Of a stretch of DNA of 64,000 nucleotides, positions 9,701-16,808 are shown one piece after another. The position numbers were made by a program, and so were the translations under genes. Each line of letters starts with the position of its first letter. Position 1 is the stretch's first letter. Origin of the DNA: Halostagnicola sp. A-GB9-2 (GTDB lineage: Archaea > Halobacteriota > Halobacteria > Halobacteriales > Natrialbaceae); NCBI RefSeq assembly GCF_030068615.1, contig NZ_JASJOC010000005.1, positions 62,001 to 126,000 of the forward strand, written 5' to 3'. The notes beneath the pieces were generated by a model. The model was not told the origin of the DNA. It worked only from the letters and a program-made list of their open reading frames with translations, and ran no database searches.

Positions 9701-10386
9701 CGGTCTGGTGGGGCAACTACGGTGACATGGGTCGAAGAACGGAGCGAGATAGCTTCGACGAGCGAAAGCCCTACATCGGTGAGGGCTACATCGAGATGAA
9801 CCCTGAGGACGCCCGTTCGGAAGACCTTCAGGACGGCGACTACGTCTGGGTCGACGCCGACCCCTCCGACCGCCCGTACGAGGGCTGGAAGGAGGGAGAC
9901 GAAGACGGCGAGTACGCCCGTGCGATGATGCGGATTCGGTACCAGCCGAGCCTCCCCCAGGGTGTGACCAGGAGCTGGATGAACGTCAACCAGACGTCGC
10001 ACAAGACCTACGAGGCACAGCAAGAGCGCGAGGACGGAATGGCCAAAGCCGAGGACACGAGCTACGTTTCGCTCTATCGGAGCGGTGGCCACCAGTCCGC
10101 GACGACGACCTGGCTCCGCCGGACGTGGTTGACGGATTCGATGCCGCGGAAGGATCTCGGCGGGATGAATCTGAACGTCGGCTTCGAGCCCGACGTCCAC
10201 GCGGCAAACGGCGCGCCGAAGGAAGCCTTCGTCAAGATCGACAAGGCCGAAGACGGCGGCGTGAACGACAACGGCGAGCCCGAAGGCGCGTGGGAACCCG
10301 TCGACCGCGGGATCCGACCGACCCAGGAAGACGATACGATGGAAGACTACCTGAGCGGCGGCTTTGCGAGCGAGTCCGACGACTAA
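6772..10386 (+). CDS. Tat-exported molybdopterin oxidoreductase, catalytic subunit (NarG/type II-like)
   Basis: Length 1204 aa, in the size range of NarG-type DMSO-reductase-family subunits. A twin-arginine signal (LTRRELGAAAVGVAGASG, residues about 20-40) predicts export of the folded enzyme. The N-terminal Fe-S site region reads TCTPNDTHNCYLEA, with a later Cys in RVCNKGLAMIERF. This resembles archaeal NarG-like proteins rather than the bacterial HxxxCxxxC form. Cofactor-binding stretches include FTDYNATASKCDELITVRPA, GSNSILGNAKGAYK and MTPKYRHGTHTFANA. It is followed 17 bases later by the Fe-S subunit and then a chaperone, the A-B-D order of type II enzymes (nitrate, selenate, chlorate, dimethylsulfide, ethylbenzene). 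The electron acceptor or donor cannot be decided from the sequence. Nitrate or another oxyanion reductase is possible. Confidence 0.9.
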   Translation: MSESDDGRTSGSDADGFDLTRRELGAAAVGVAGASGLGLLGLRRLTSDTDEEDDGPMNPFEEYPNQGWEEHYRDVWEPDDSYMLTCTPNDTHNCYLEASIKNGEITRLGPSMNYGEATDLEGNEATQRWDPRVCNKGLAMIERFYSERRVKDPMVREGFMEWVEDGFPRDDDGSMPEAYANRGEDDFIRVDHEAAYDLAARTFLELTEFYSGESGMQSLLEQEYDERVVEQTQGAGVRSMKFRGGMPLLGVIKLWGQYRNANSMSLLDNYVRDVDEDEALGAVGLDNYSFHTDLPPGHTMVTGQQTVDFDLSSVEQADHVVVAGLNFLTTKMADCHWLTEARLKGTKVTGIFTDYNATASKCDELITVRPATDSALFLGAARVLIEEELYDEDFVRRYTDLPLLVRMDTNEMLRASDVFEGYEPGELEKTRTVNGDAGRPDAGSLNLDEQIITKDLRGEWGDFVVRDEESGEFEAVTRDDIGDDFDTQASLEGSFEVELADGANSSDSQTAGEAGDGETVEVRPVFDLISEHLLETYDLESAADVVGTDPQAVENLAHDFADNREETLVLTGMGPNHYTNADQKDRAVFLLASLTRNVGYQTGNVGSYSGNYRSAYFNGLPNYSDEDPFDIELDPDEPASVDQRYDEQSAHFYTNLDEPLEVDGEYFQGDSHMHTPTKSLWVSGSNSILGNAKGAYKIIEKMLRTGKIEAFFTNEWWWTMTCEYSDIVFPVDSWAEHHVNDITASVTNPFITTMPETGIDRIYNTRNDAQHYKGVAAELAEITDDDRFNDYWEFIDEDDYQAKPYLQRIIDNSNTVSGYDVDELLEDAEEGTPAIIMTRSYPKRVGNEQIQDDDPWYTKSGRLEFFREEEEFAEAGENIPLHREPMDATPYEPNVIVDDSDSPVIDPETPEDRGWDSEAKVQSTNDRQVRNVIKSPSELVDSTHPLTDLDEGYDYVYMTPKYRHGTHTFANALPNIAVWWGNYGDMGRRTERDSFDERKPYIGEGYIEMNPEDARSEDLQDGDYVWVDADPSDRPYEGWKEGDEDGEYARAMMRIRYQPSLPQGVTRSWMNVNQTSHKTYEAQQEREDGMAKAEDTSYVSLYRSGGHQSATTTWLRRTWLTDSMPRKDLGGMNLNVGFEPDVHAANGAPKEAFVKIDKAEDGGVNDNGEPEGAWEPVDRGIRPTQEDDTMEDYLSGGFASESDD

Positions 10387-10403
10387 CATCGAGGTGAATA
10401 CAA

Positions 10404-11603
10404 ATGGCGCAAGTCTACAATTGGCAGATCGGACGAGAAATGGAATTCCCGTACGCCGAGTCCCGACCGGATCGACAGTGGGGCGCGGTGTTCGATATCA
10501 ACAAGTGCATCGCGTGCCAGACGTGTACGATGTCGTGTAAGACGACCTGGACCCACGGCGAGGGCCAGGAGCACATGTTCTGGAACAACGTCGAGACGAA
10601 GCCCTACGGCGGTCACCCTATCGGCTGGGACAAGGAGATTTTGGATCAGCTCGGAACCCAGAACTGGGGTTCTGACGGCGTCTACGAGGGTGATACGATC
10701 TTCGAGGCCAACGACGTCGACTGGGACGACATGCTGATCGACGACGAGATCGCCAACCGACACGGCGAAGACATCGTCGGCTACCGTCCCGACGACGAAG
10801 ACTGGGCTCACCCGAATCTTGGCGAGGACGAACCCGCCGGTGAATCGTTCGAGTCGGACACGCACATCCCCGAAGACGAGCAGACCCACCCGATGTGGTT
10901 CTTCTACCTGCCTCGAGTGTGTAACCACTGTTCGTTCGCGGCGTGTGCCGGCGGGTGTCCGGTTCAGGCCGTCTACAAGCGAACCGAGGACGGGATCGTT
11001 CTCATCGACGAAGATAGTTGTCAGGCGGTCCAGGAGTGCGTCCGTGCCTGTCCCTACGGCAAGTCCGTGTTCAATCCCGCCGAAAGCAGATCCCAGAAGT
11101 GCGTCGGTTGCTACCCGAAAATCGAACAGGGGATGGTTCCGCAGTGTTTCGAAAACTGCCTCGGAAAGATCCGACAACACGGCTGGGTCAACCCGCCAGA
11201 GGAAGCCGATCCGGATAATCCGGTCGACTTCATGGTCCACGAGGCTGAGGTCGCCCTGCCGTTGTATCCGCAGTTAGGTCTCGAGCCGAACGTCTACTAC
11301 GTTCCGCCAACCAACGTCCCCACCGACTACCTCTTTCAGATGTTCGGGCCGGGCGTCGAGGAAGCCAAAGAGACCTACAGGGCGGCCCGCCGGGGCGACG
11401 AGGAACACCGCAAGCTACGCGGCCTCCTTCACCTGATGGGATCGACCGAGTGGCGCATCGAGCAGTTCGAGGTCACCGGCGACGAGGCGATCGGCTACGA
11501 CGAGAGCGGCTCGACCGTCGCTCGCGTCCCGATGGAGGAACCGACCTACGAGCGCGACCGATACGACGAAGATAACGACGTCTACCGCCTCGACGTCACG
11601 TAA
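10404..11603 (+). CDS. Four-cluster Fe-S subunit of the molybdoenzyme (NarH/DdhB-like)
   Basis: Length 399 aa. It contains four cysteine groups in NarH order: CIACQTCTMSC (about residues 33-43), CNHCSFAACAGGCP, CQAVQECVRACPYGK and CVGCYPKIEQGMVPQC with FENC. In the third group a Val sits where the second Cys would be (CQAV), the position occupied by Trp in NarH, so one centre is probably a [3Fe-4S] cluster. It would pass electrons between the molybdenum subunit and a membrane or soluble partner. It has no signal of its own and is probably co-exported with the Tat-bearing catalytic subunit. It belongs to the same operon as the genes on either side. Confidence 0.92.
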   Translation: MAQVYNWQIGREMEFPYAESRPDRQWGAVFDINKCIACQTCTMSCKTTWTHGEGQEHMFWNNVETKPYGGHPIGWDKEILDQLGTQNWGSDGVYEGDTIFEANDVDWDDMLIDDEIANRHGEDIVGYRPDDEDWAHPNLGEDEPAGESFESDTHIPEDEQTHPMWFFYLPRVCNHCSFAACAGGCPVQAVYKRTEDGIVLIDEDSCQAVQECVRACPYGKSVFNPAESRSQKCVGCYPKIEQGMVPQCFENCLGKIRQHGWVNPPEEADPDNPVDFMVHEAEVALPLYPQLGLEPNVYYVPPTNVPTDYLFQMFGPGVEEAKETYRAARRGDEEHRKLRGLLHLMGSTEWRIEQFEVTGDEAIGYDESGSTVARVPMEEPTYERDRYDEDNDVYRLDVT

Positions 11604-11625
11604 CCGTCTTGTAATATTGATCACG

Positions 11626-12468
11626 ATGACTCCAAATACACACGTCCACCGCGCACGATTGTACAAGCTCGCCTCGTTGGCGTTCGACCGGCCGGACGAT
11701 GACCTCGAGGATGCGCTGGTTTCCGGCGAGTTCGCCAATCAGCTAGTCGAATCGGCCGCGGCGCTTGCGGACGACCAACTTTGCGATCACGCGGAGGCGG
11801 TCGTCGAGGCAGCACCGACCGATCCAGATCGCGTCGACGAGCGCTACTCCGACTGGGCGACACTGTTCGGCTTCGAAAAGGGCGGCGAAATACAGCAGTA
11901 TCAGATCGAGTACGCCCCCGGAACCCTCGTGACCAGCACCGACACGCTGGCGGATATTTCGGGATTTTACAAGGCGTTCGGACTTTCGCTCGAGCCGGAC
12001 AAGCGCGAGCGGTCGGATCACCTCTGTCTCCAACTCGAGTTCCTCTCGCACCTGTCTCTGCAAACGGCCGCTCTCGAGCTCGATGGAGATGAAACCGGCC
12101 TCGAAATCGTTGCAGACGCCCAAGGTGCGTTTCTCGAGGATCACCTCGGTCGCTGGATTTCTCGGTTTAGCGAAACGATGCGAGAAGACAGCGGGGTCGA
12201 GTTCTATCGAACCCTCGCCGAACTGATCGAACGACTCGTGGAACTCGACACCGAGCGGTTCGACGTCGAGCCGGACGTCTTCGCTGAAACCCCGCCGTCG
12301 CCGCTCGAGGATTTCACCGACGAGGACGGGACCGATTTCCGCTGTGGGACCTGCGGTTCGACGCCGTCGCCGGCGACAGACACGGAGGCCGGTCAAGGAC
12401 ATGCGGAGCCCGGCCAACAGCACCCGGAGCCGCAGCCGCCGCGAGGCGATCGGACGGGCCCGTACTGA
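11626..12468 (+). CDS. TorD/NarJ-type molybdoenzyme chaperone
   Basis: The ATG at 11626 gives 280 aa. An upstream TTG at 11617 is less likely. The helical, acidic core contains YSDWATLFGFEKGGEIQQYQ, YAPGTLVTSTD, ADISGFYKAFGLS and RSDHLCLQLEFLSHL, the pattern of TorD/DmsD/NarJ family chaperones. These bind the Tat signal and apo-catalytic subunit until cofactor insertion. The tail has a CGTC pair and a Gly/Pro/Glu/His-rich low-complexity end. It lies 22 bases after the Fe-S subunit, so it is the third gene of the operon. No cytochrome b-type gamma subunit follows. Confidence 0.85.
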   Translation: MTPNTHVHRARLYKLASLAFDRPDDDLEDALVSGEFANQLVESAAALADDQLCDHAEAVVEAAPTDPDRVDERYSDWATLFGFEKGGEIQQYQIEYAPGTLVTSTDTLADISGFYKAFGLSLEPDKRERSDHLCLQLEFLSHLSLQTAALELDGDETGLEIVADAQGAFLEDHLGRWISRFSETMREDSGVEFYRTLAELIERLVELDTERFDVEPDVFAETPPSPLEDFTDEDGTDFRCGTCGSTPSPATDTEAGQGHAEPGQQHPEPQPPRGDRTGPY

Positions 12469-12880
12469 TGTGTCGGTGAACCGTTTTACAGATTGTTGGG
12501 GCAATTCACAGCCGTCAATGAGCGCCGTTCGGTAGAGATCTGGTTGTCGTACCCGTTCGATACGGCTCTCGGTTATTCCCTCTTTCAGTAACGACGCACC
12601 AGTCATTATCGCAGTAATTATTACCCAACGTATGACCGTCTACGACGGAACGTCAATCTCTATTCTGTCGTACGAGTAGCCGTCTGAACGCTTCGGGAGA
12701 TAATTTGCTCGAGAAGTAGCCGGTGGCGACGAAAGCGGAGGAAGTGCAACGAGAACCCGACCCGAACCTCCTCCTCGAGAATCCACAAAACGTCGGATTA
12801 CGCTGAGTACGAGAACCACTTCGGAGACCGACTTGCGTGCCGATTGCGTCTCAGTTCAAGTCCGGCGAACGGTCCAATAC
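12469..12880. other. Gap after the molybdoenzyme operon
   Basis: About 410 bases with no convincing gene. On the minus strand an ATG at 12606 opens a frame that runs antisense into the chaperone gene (MTGASLLKEGITESRIERVR), but most of it is shadow. AT-rich patches (taattattaccc, about 12615) could be a promoter. No terminator hairpin was clear. Confidence 0.3.
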
Positions 12881-13210
12881 TCAGGACGGCAACGGACACA
12901 GACTCGCCGTGAAGATTACCGTCTCGTCGGTTTCGTTTCGCGCGCCGTGTTCTGCGCCGCGCGCGTGCTTGACGACGCCCGGTGCCGCAATTTCCTCGGT
13001 CTCTCCGTCCCGGATAACGGTTACGGTCCCCTCGAGCACGTGAAAGACGTTCGTGCTGTCGGGGTGTTCGTGTGGCTCGAGTGTCGCGCCGGGACCGAGC
13101 GCGAACGCTTTTACGAGCACGTCGTCGGTCACGACCAGTTCTGCGGTTTCGATCGCTTCCTCCTCCGGTTCGAGCGCTGCTGTCGCGTCCGCGTAGCTGT
13201 CGAGTGCCAT
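12881..13210 (-). CDS. Cupin-fold small protein
   Basis: Length 109 aa. Cupin motif 1 is visible as PGATLEPHEHPDSTNVFHVLEG and motif 2 as APGVVKHARGAEHGARN. The two HxH-type groups plus a Glu/His could bind a metal, as in small RmlC-like single-domain cupins. Such proteins may be enzymes or small-molecule sensors, and the substrate cannot be inferred. It is transcribed toward the molybdoenzyme operon as a single gene. Confidence 0.85.
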   Translation of the reverse strand: MALDSYADATAALEPEEEAIETAELVVTDDVLVKAFALGPGATLEPHEHPDSTNVFHVLEGTVTVIRDGETEEIAAPGVVKHARGAEHGARNETDETVIFTASLCPLPS

Positions 13211-13337
13211 AGTGTTCGTACCGTTCGACGAGAAGGGTCCCGTCCACTATGAGCGTACTGGTCGCGGTACCGTCGTTTCCGAACCGACACCACGCGGCTC
13301 TCGTACCATGCGTCCGTTCCGAGCGCGCGATGACAAC

Positions 13338-13343
13338 TATAAA
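13338..13343 (+). promoter_or_regulatory. TATA box for the flavin-binding protein
   Basis: TATAAA at 13338-13343 lies 35 bases before the ATG at 13378, the spacing expected for an archaeal promoter with a very short leader. This supports the downstream ATG over the longer reading frame that begins at 13249. Confidence 0.55.
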
Positions 13344-13377
13344 GAGCGTGTTCGCCCTTGCTCAATCCACTGAAACG

Positions 13378-13830
13378 ATGGTAATCGACCAGGAGACCGA
13401 AATGACCGAGGCGGAAATCGACGGCTTTCTCGGTCACCACGAGACGGGGGTGTTATCGCTCGCTCGAACCGATGATCCCTACGCGATCCCGATTTCGTAC
13501 GGGTACGACGACGAGGAGCGGGTATTCTACATGCGGTTGGTATCGACGCCAGAAAGCGAGAAACGGGCCTTCCTCGAGTCCTCGCCGTCGGCGCGGCTCG
13601 TCGTCTACGCCGAGCGGGACTCGACGTACCGGAGCATCATCGCGACGGGCGCACTCGAGAGCATTCCGCCGTCGGAGCTGTCGCCCGAACAGATCGCACA
13701 GTACGGCGACGCGAAACGACCACTGTTCGAAATCTGGGCGCAGGGAAAACAGGACCTCGATATCGACCTCTATCGCCTCGAGCCGGAGTCGCTGAACGGG
13801 AGACAGACGGAAATCGATCGAGCGGAGTAG
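13378..13830 (+). CDS. Pyridoxamine 5'-phosphate oxidase-like FMN-binding protein
   Basis: Length 150 aa from the ATG at 13378. The split beta-barrel pattern is visible: FLGHHETGVLSLARTDDPYA, IPISYGYDDEERVFYM, SPSARLVVYAERDSTYRSI and TGALESI. This matches the small haloarchaeal PNPOx-like family that binds FMN or F420. A redox or detoxification role is likely but the substrate is unknown. The frame is open further upstream to 13249, but the TATA box falls inside that extension. Confidence 0.85.
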   Translation: MVIDQETEMTEAEIDGFLGHHETGVLSLARTDDPYAIPISYGYDDEERVFYMRLVSTPESEKRAFLESSPSARLVVYAERDSTYRSIIATGALESIPPSELSPEQIAQYGDAKRPLFEIWAQGKQDLDIDLYRLEPESLNGRQTEIDRAE

Positions 13831-13857
13831 GGCGGACAGCTGTGCTGTCGAAATCGC

Positions 13858-14007
13858 TCAATTCGTCCGTTGCTCGGCGGCAAAATCCGCGGCCGTTACG
13901 TCGGCACTGCAAACCGGACACCCGTGTGTCAGCGTCGCATCTCGCATCGACTCGTTGACCTCGATCGTTTGTTCACACTCCGGACAGGTAAATTCGTATC
14001 TGCTCAT
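13858..14007 (-). CDS. Zinc-ribbon microprotein, 49 aa
   Basis: The short ORF reads MSRYEFTCPECEQTIEVNES, then MRDATLTHGCPVCSADVTAADFAAEQ before a stop. Two CPxC pairs (CPEC and CPVC), 20 residues apart, form a zinc ribbon typical of haloarchaeal micro-zinc-finger proteins. It is small enough to be missed by length-filtered gene callers. It is convergent with the flavin-binding protein gene, with 27 bases between the stops. The role may be nucleic-acid or protein binding, which the sequence does not show. Confidence 0.8.
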   Translation of the reverse strand: MSRYEFTCPECEQTIEVNESMRDATLTHGCPVCSADVTAADFAAEQRTN

Positions 14008-14145
14008 GGGAGAGGGTGTACTCGTCTGTATTCTCGGTCGTCTACATTTATAGCTCCGCGTCCATTACATATAGGGTTCCGGTTTACTGCCGATCGCCTG
14101 TAGTTGCCACAACGTTCTTTATTCATGACTCACCGTTAGGCGGAA

Positions 14146-14811
14146 TCACCCGTCCTCGTACTTGAGGATCGCATCGAGCAGTTTCGTCTGTGCGGCCGCG
14201 AGATGTTCGGTGAAGGTTGTCCCGGTAATCTCGAGTTCGTCGGCGACCTCGCCGGCGTTTGCCCGTTTCGGATGTTCGAAATAGCCCATTCGGTGGGCCG
14301 TCTCGAGGACCTCCAGTTGTCTAGTAGTGAGCGTGCTTCGGTCAACGAAGACGAGATTCTGCTCGGTGCGATCCTGTTGTGACTGGAGCAGTCGCTGGAC
14401 GTCGAGGTTTGAGTAGCGGTTCTGTAGATCACCGATAATCGCCTGTAATCCTTCCATGTCCGGTGCGTGGAAGGTCAAAAACAGCGACGACTCCTGCGTT
14501 CGAACGTCGATAACGGGTGAATCGTGCGTTTCGATACACTCGCACGGACACCCGCGTCCGAGGTCGCGTTCGAACCGGTACACTTCGCTCGAGCCGTACG
14601 AAAAGATCGGCGACGGTTCGACGTCAGTATCGAACTCGTCAGGATATTTGTCGGCTTCGAGCATGAATTCCTCGGCAACACGCTCGGGCGCGTCCGGGTT
14701 GGTACTCTTCGAGACTGATTGGACGTTCCCGCCCGCCACTTTCGACGCCTGTGTGACGACGCAGTCGACCGGGTCGTCGAGTCTCACCTCCGCGCGGATC
14801 CCCGAAGCCAT
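14146..14811 (-). CDS. HTH_10 (bacterio-opsin activator-type) regulator, DmsR-like
   Basis: From the ATG at 14811 the protein is 221 aa. A GTG at 14820 is the alternative start. The C-terminal 60 residues are the HTH_10 domain: TTRQLEVLETAHRMGYFEHP, then ANAGEVADELEITGTTFTEH. The N-terminal part (MASGIRAEVRLDDPVDCVVT) and the central ECIETHDSPVIDVRTQ region resemble DmsR-type regulators found beside haloarchaeal DMSO/TMAO reductases. A cluster of cysteines (RGCPCEC) could sense redox state or a ligand. Its position 1.7 kb beyond the molybdoenzyme operon fits control of that operon. It is paralogous to the gene at 16047-16712. Confidence 0.85.
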   Translation of the reverse strand: MASGIRAEVRLDDPVDCVVTQASKVAGGNVQSVSKSTNPDAPERVAEEFMLEADKYPDEFDTDVEPSPIFSYGSSEVYRFERDLGRGCPCECIETHDSPVIDVRTQESSLFLTFHAPDMEGLQAIIGDLQNRYSNLDVQRLLQSQQDRTEQNLVFVDRSTLTTRQLEVLETAHRMGYFEHPKRANAGEVADELEITGTTFTEHLAAAQTKLLDAILKYEDG

Positions 14812-14904
14812 TTGCTTCACTTCGGATTCGGGCCTACCTAAACCCTGTGTCCGGAAGTGACCGTCATATTCGTCAAAGAGCAGAGGCGCCCGGGGCTATT
14901 CCCC

Positions 14905-14935
14905 TCCCCATATAAAGAACCCTATATTTATGGGG
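14905..14935 (+). promoter_or_regulatory. Promoter region between the divergent regulators
   Basis: The sequence ccccatataaagaaccctatatttatgggg holds TATAAAG and TATATTTA elements and has partly self-complementary ends (CCCCATA near 14908 against TATGGGG near 14934). It lies between the divergent genes that start at 14811 (minus) and 14978 (plus), so it could serve both and could be an operator. Confidence 0.45.
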
Positions 14936-14977
14936 ATTCAATTGGTGACCGCTGGGCCGGTACTAGTAGTCAAGACA

Positions 14978-15415
14978 ATGGCCGCGACAAACTCCACGAC
15001 GAACCAACGATGCCCAGCAACCGATGATTCTGCCGATGCAGAGACGGTACTTGGTGTCCTGAACGACACCGCCTGTCGAGCCATCCTCGAGGCTACGACC
15101 GAGGACACACTGACCGCAACGGAGCTTTCCGAGCAGTGTGCGATTCCGATGTCGACGGCCTACCGAAAAGTCGAAGAGCTGGCTGGGGCCGGTCTCCTCG
15201 AGGAACGGGTTCGGATCAACACCTCGGCAAAACACGCGACGGAGTACCGCAGATGTTTCGACGAGGTACTCGTTTCAGTTGACGGCGGCGACCTCGAAAT
15301 CGAGATGACGAACGATGACACCGAAAACGAGGCCGGACGTGCTTCGCATTCGCCGATCGGGAAAACTGAGGCCGAATCCGATTCCAGCTTTCCGTACGCG
15401 GTTGCTGACGACTGA
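14978..15415 (+). CDS. Winged-helix transcriptional regulator
   Basis: The ATG at 14978 gives 145 aa. The in-frame ATG at 14930 lies inside the promoter. The winged helix spans about residues 20-95: VLGVLNDTACRAILEATTED, LTATELSEQCAIPMSTAYRK and VEELAGAGLLEERVRINTS. This is the ArsR/HTH_20-like type widespread in haloarchaea. The tail is acidic and disordered. It lies between two HTH_10 regulators near the molybdoenzyme genes, which suggests part of the same regulatory group (inference). The effector is unknown. Confidence 0.82.
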   Translation: MAATNSTTNQRCPATDDSADAETVLGVLNDTACRAILEATTEDTLTATELSEQCAIPMSTAYRKVEELAGAGLLEERVRINTSAKHATEYRRCFDEVLVSVDGGDLEIEMTNDDTENEAGRASHSPIGKTEAESDSSFPYAVADD

Positions 15416-15527
15416 AGTCGATACAGTCGGTACGCAGTTGTGTTTGAACCCGACAGGAAACGAGAACGACTCTTTCTGGGAACGTACGATCGTATTTCCG
15501 CGAAGACGCGAGCGATTTCTTCGAAGA

Positions 15528-15782
15528 CTATGACCGCTCTCCCTCGAATCCCCAGGAAATGTGCGCCCAGAGGCGTTCGTAGCCGTAGTACGTCCCGGTT
15601 TTCAACAGGTTCGTAGCGATACCGATGTTAATCGAATCGGTTACGCTTCCCGTGACGACGAACGCAACCGAAATCGTGACGACTATCATCAACAGCCGGT
15701 AGGAAATCGTTTTGACGAGCGTGCGTGAGTGTGCCTGGAACGCGGATCTGGAAACGAGGGCAGTGTACAGTGTCGATCGCAT
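15528..15782 (-). CDS. DUF2061 small membrane protein
   Basis: Length 84 aa. The family pattern is clear: RTLVKTISYRLLMIVVTISV, AFVVTGSVTDSINIG and a C-terminal YGYERLWAHISWGF. Two membrane helices are expected at about residues 28-48 and 50-65. DUF2061 proteins are small inner-membrane proteins of undefined function. The neighbours give no further clue. Confidence 0.85.
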   Translation of the reverse strand: MRSTLYTALVSRSAFQAHSRTLVKTISYRLLMIVVTISVAFVVTGSVTDSINIGIATNLLKTGTYYGYERLWAHISWGFEGERS

Positions 15783-15992
15783 CGGGTTTCACCTCCTCTC
15801 GACCGCTCGAGTTATAGCCACTCGAGACACGTCTTTCTGGAGCTGTCGGTCGTCGATCTGAGATCCGATGTATCGACCCGGAAATCGATTGCGACCGATG
15901 CTCCAATACCGTCGGCTGCGAACGTCGACCCTCATTCTTTGTCACCTGTCCGTAATTGTATGAACGGGAATTGCTAGCGATCATCGTTACTT

Positions 15993-16022
15993 CTCACGGT
16001 TCGGGAATTTTCGAACCGTGAG
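15993..16022. terminator. Perfect 11-bp inverted repeat, probable terminator or operator
   Basis: CTCACGGTTCG (15993-16003) and CGAACCGTGAG (16012-16022) are perfectly complementary around the 8-base loop GGAATTTT. It lies 24 bases past the stop of the minus-strand regulator gene (16047), so a transcript-end hairpin is the simplest reading. Confidence 0.6.
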
Positions 16023-16046
16023 GACCGTTTCACACGACAGACTGAA

Positions 16047-16712
16047 TCACCCGATCTGCGACTCGAGAAGACGTTCGAGCACCTTCGTCTGTGCAGTTGC
16101 GAGGTGTTCGGTTACCGTCGATCGCGAGATGTCGAGAGCGGATGCGACCTCGCTGGCGTTCGCACCTTTCGGGTAGTCGAAGTATCCCATCTCGAAAGCC
16201 GTCTCAAGCACGTCCCGTTGCCGGTCGGTGAGTTGCGCTCGATCGACGAGGACGGGATCGGCGGCGGATTCGTCACCGACCTGAACGAGCTCGTGGAGGC
16301 GAACGCCGTCGAACCGGTCGCGAAGTCGGTGGATAATTGCCGACATCGAATCGACGTCGATTGCTCGGATAGTGAGAAACAACGCTCCGTCCACCGCCCG
16401 AATCGAAGAGACGGGCGTTCCGTCTTCTTCGATCACTTCGCAGGGACACGGGTCGTCGAATCCGCGAGCAAATCGATACGTTTCCGTCCGTTCGGTCTCC
16501 GAAACCGTCGTCATCTCGAGGCTATTGTCCTCGGCATCAAATCCGGTCGACTCCTCGGCGTCGATCGTAAACTCCTCGACTGCGGACGTGTCGGGAGTTG
16601 GGTTCGACGAGCGGGCGACAGAGTCGACCGTCGTCTCGGCTTCGTCGGAGACTCGAGCGATCGGACACCTTGGAGCATCCTCGAGTACGATGGTCGCACT
16701 AAGGCCGGACAT
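16047..16712 (-). CDS. HTH_10 regulator, second DmsR-like paralog
   Basis: The ATG at 16712 gives 221 aa, the same length as the paralog at 14146-14811. The longer frame to 16772 adds an unlikely basic N-terminus. The HTH_10 domain reads LTDRQRDVLETAFEMGYFDY, then ANASEVASALDISRSTVTEH. The N-terminus MSGLSATIVLEDAPRCPIAR and a DDPCPCEVIEEDGTPVSSI segment align with the paralog, including the PCPCE cysteines. It probably regulates anaerobic respiration or another redox response. The two copies likely arose by duplication and then diverged. Confidence 0.85.
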   Translation of the reverse strand: MSGLSATIVLEDAPRCPIARVSDEAETTVDSVARSSNPTPDTSAVEEFTIDAEESTGFDAEDNSLEMTTVSETERTETYRFARGFDDPCPCEVIEEDGTPVSSIRAVDGALFLTIRAIDVDSMSAIIHRLRDRFDGVRLHELVQVGDESAADPVLVDRAQLTDRQRDVLETAFEMGYFDYPKGANASEVASALDISRSTVTEHLATAQTKVLERLLESQIG

Positions 16713-16808
16713 AGTATACCATCGTCTCGACGACTGGATAACAACTGCATAGAATTCCCATCCGGTGAACATTCGATCACCCGCTACGCCAGCCGCTCTC
16801 GGCCGTTC

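Noticed and set aside
11743-12606. Long antisense frame over the chaperone gene (287 codons)
   Set aside because: It covers the TorD/NarJ-type gene in the reverse direction and has shadow-like composition (Arg/Leu runs). Only its first ~45 codons lie outside the sense gene and no family was recognised.
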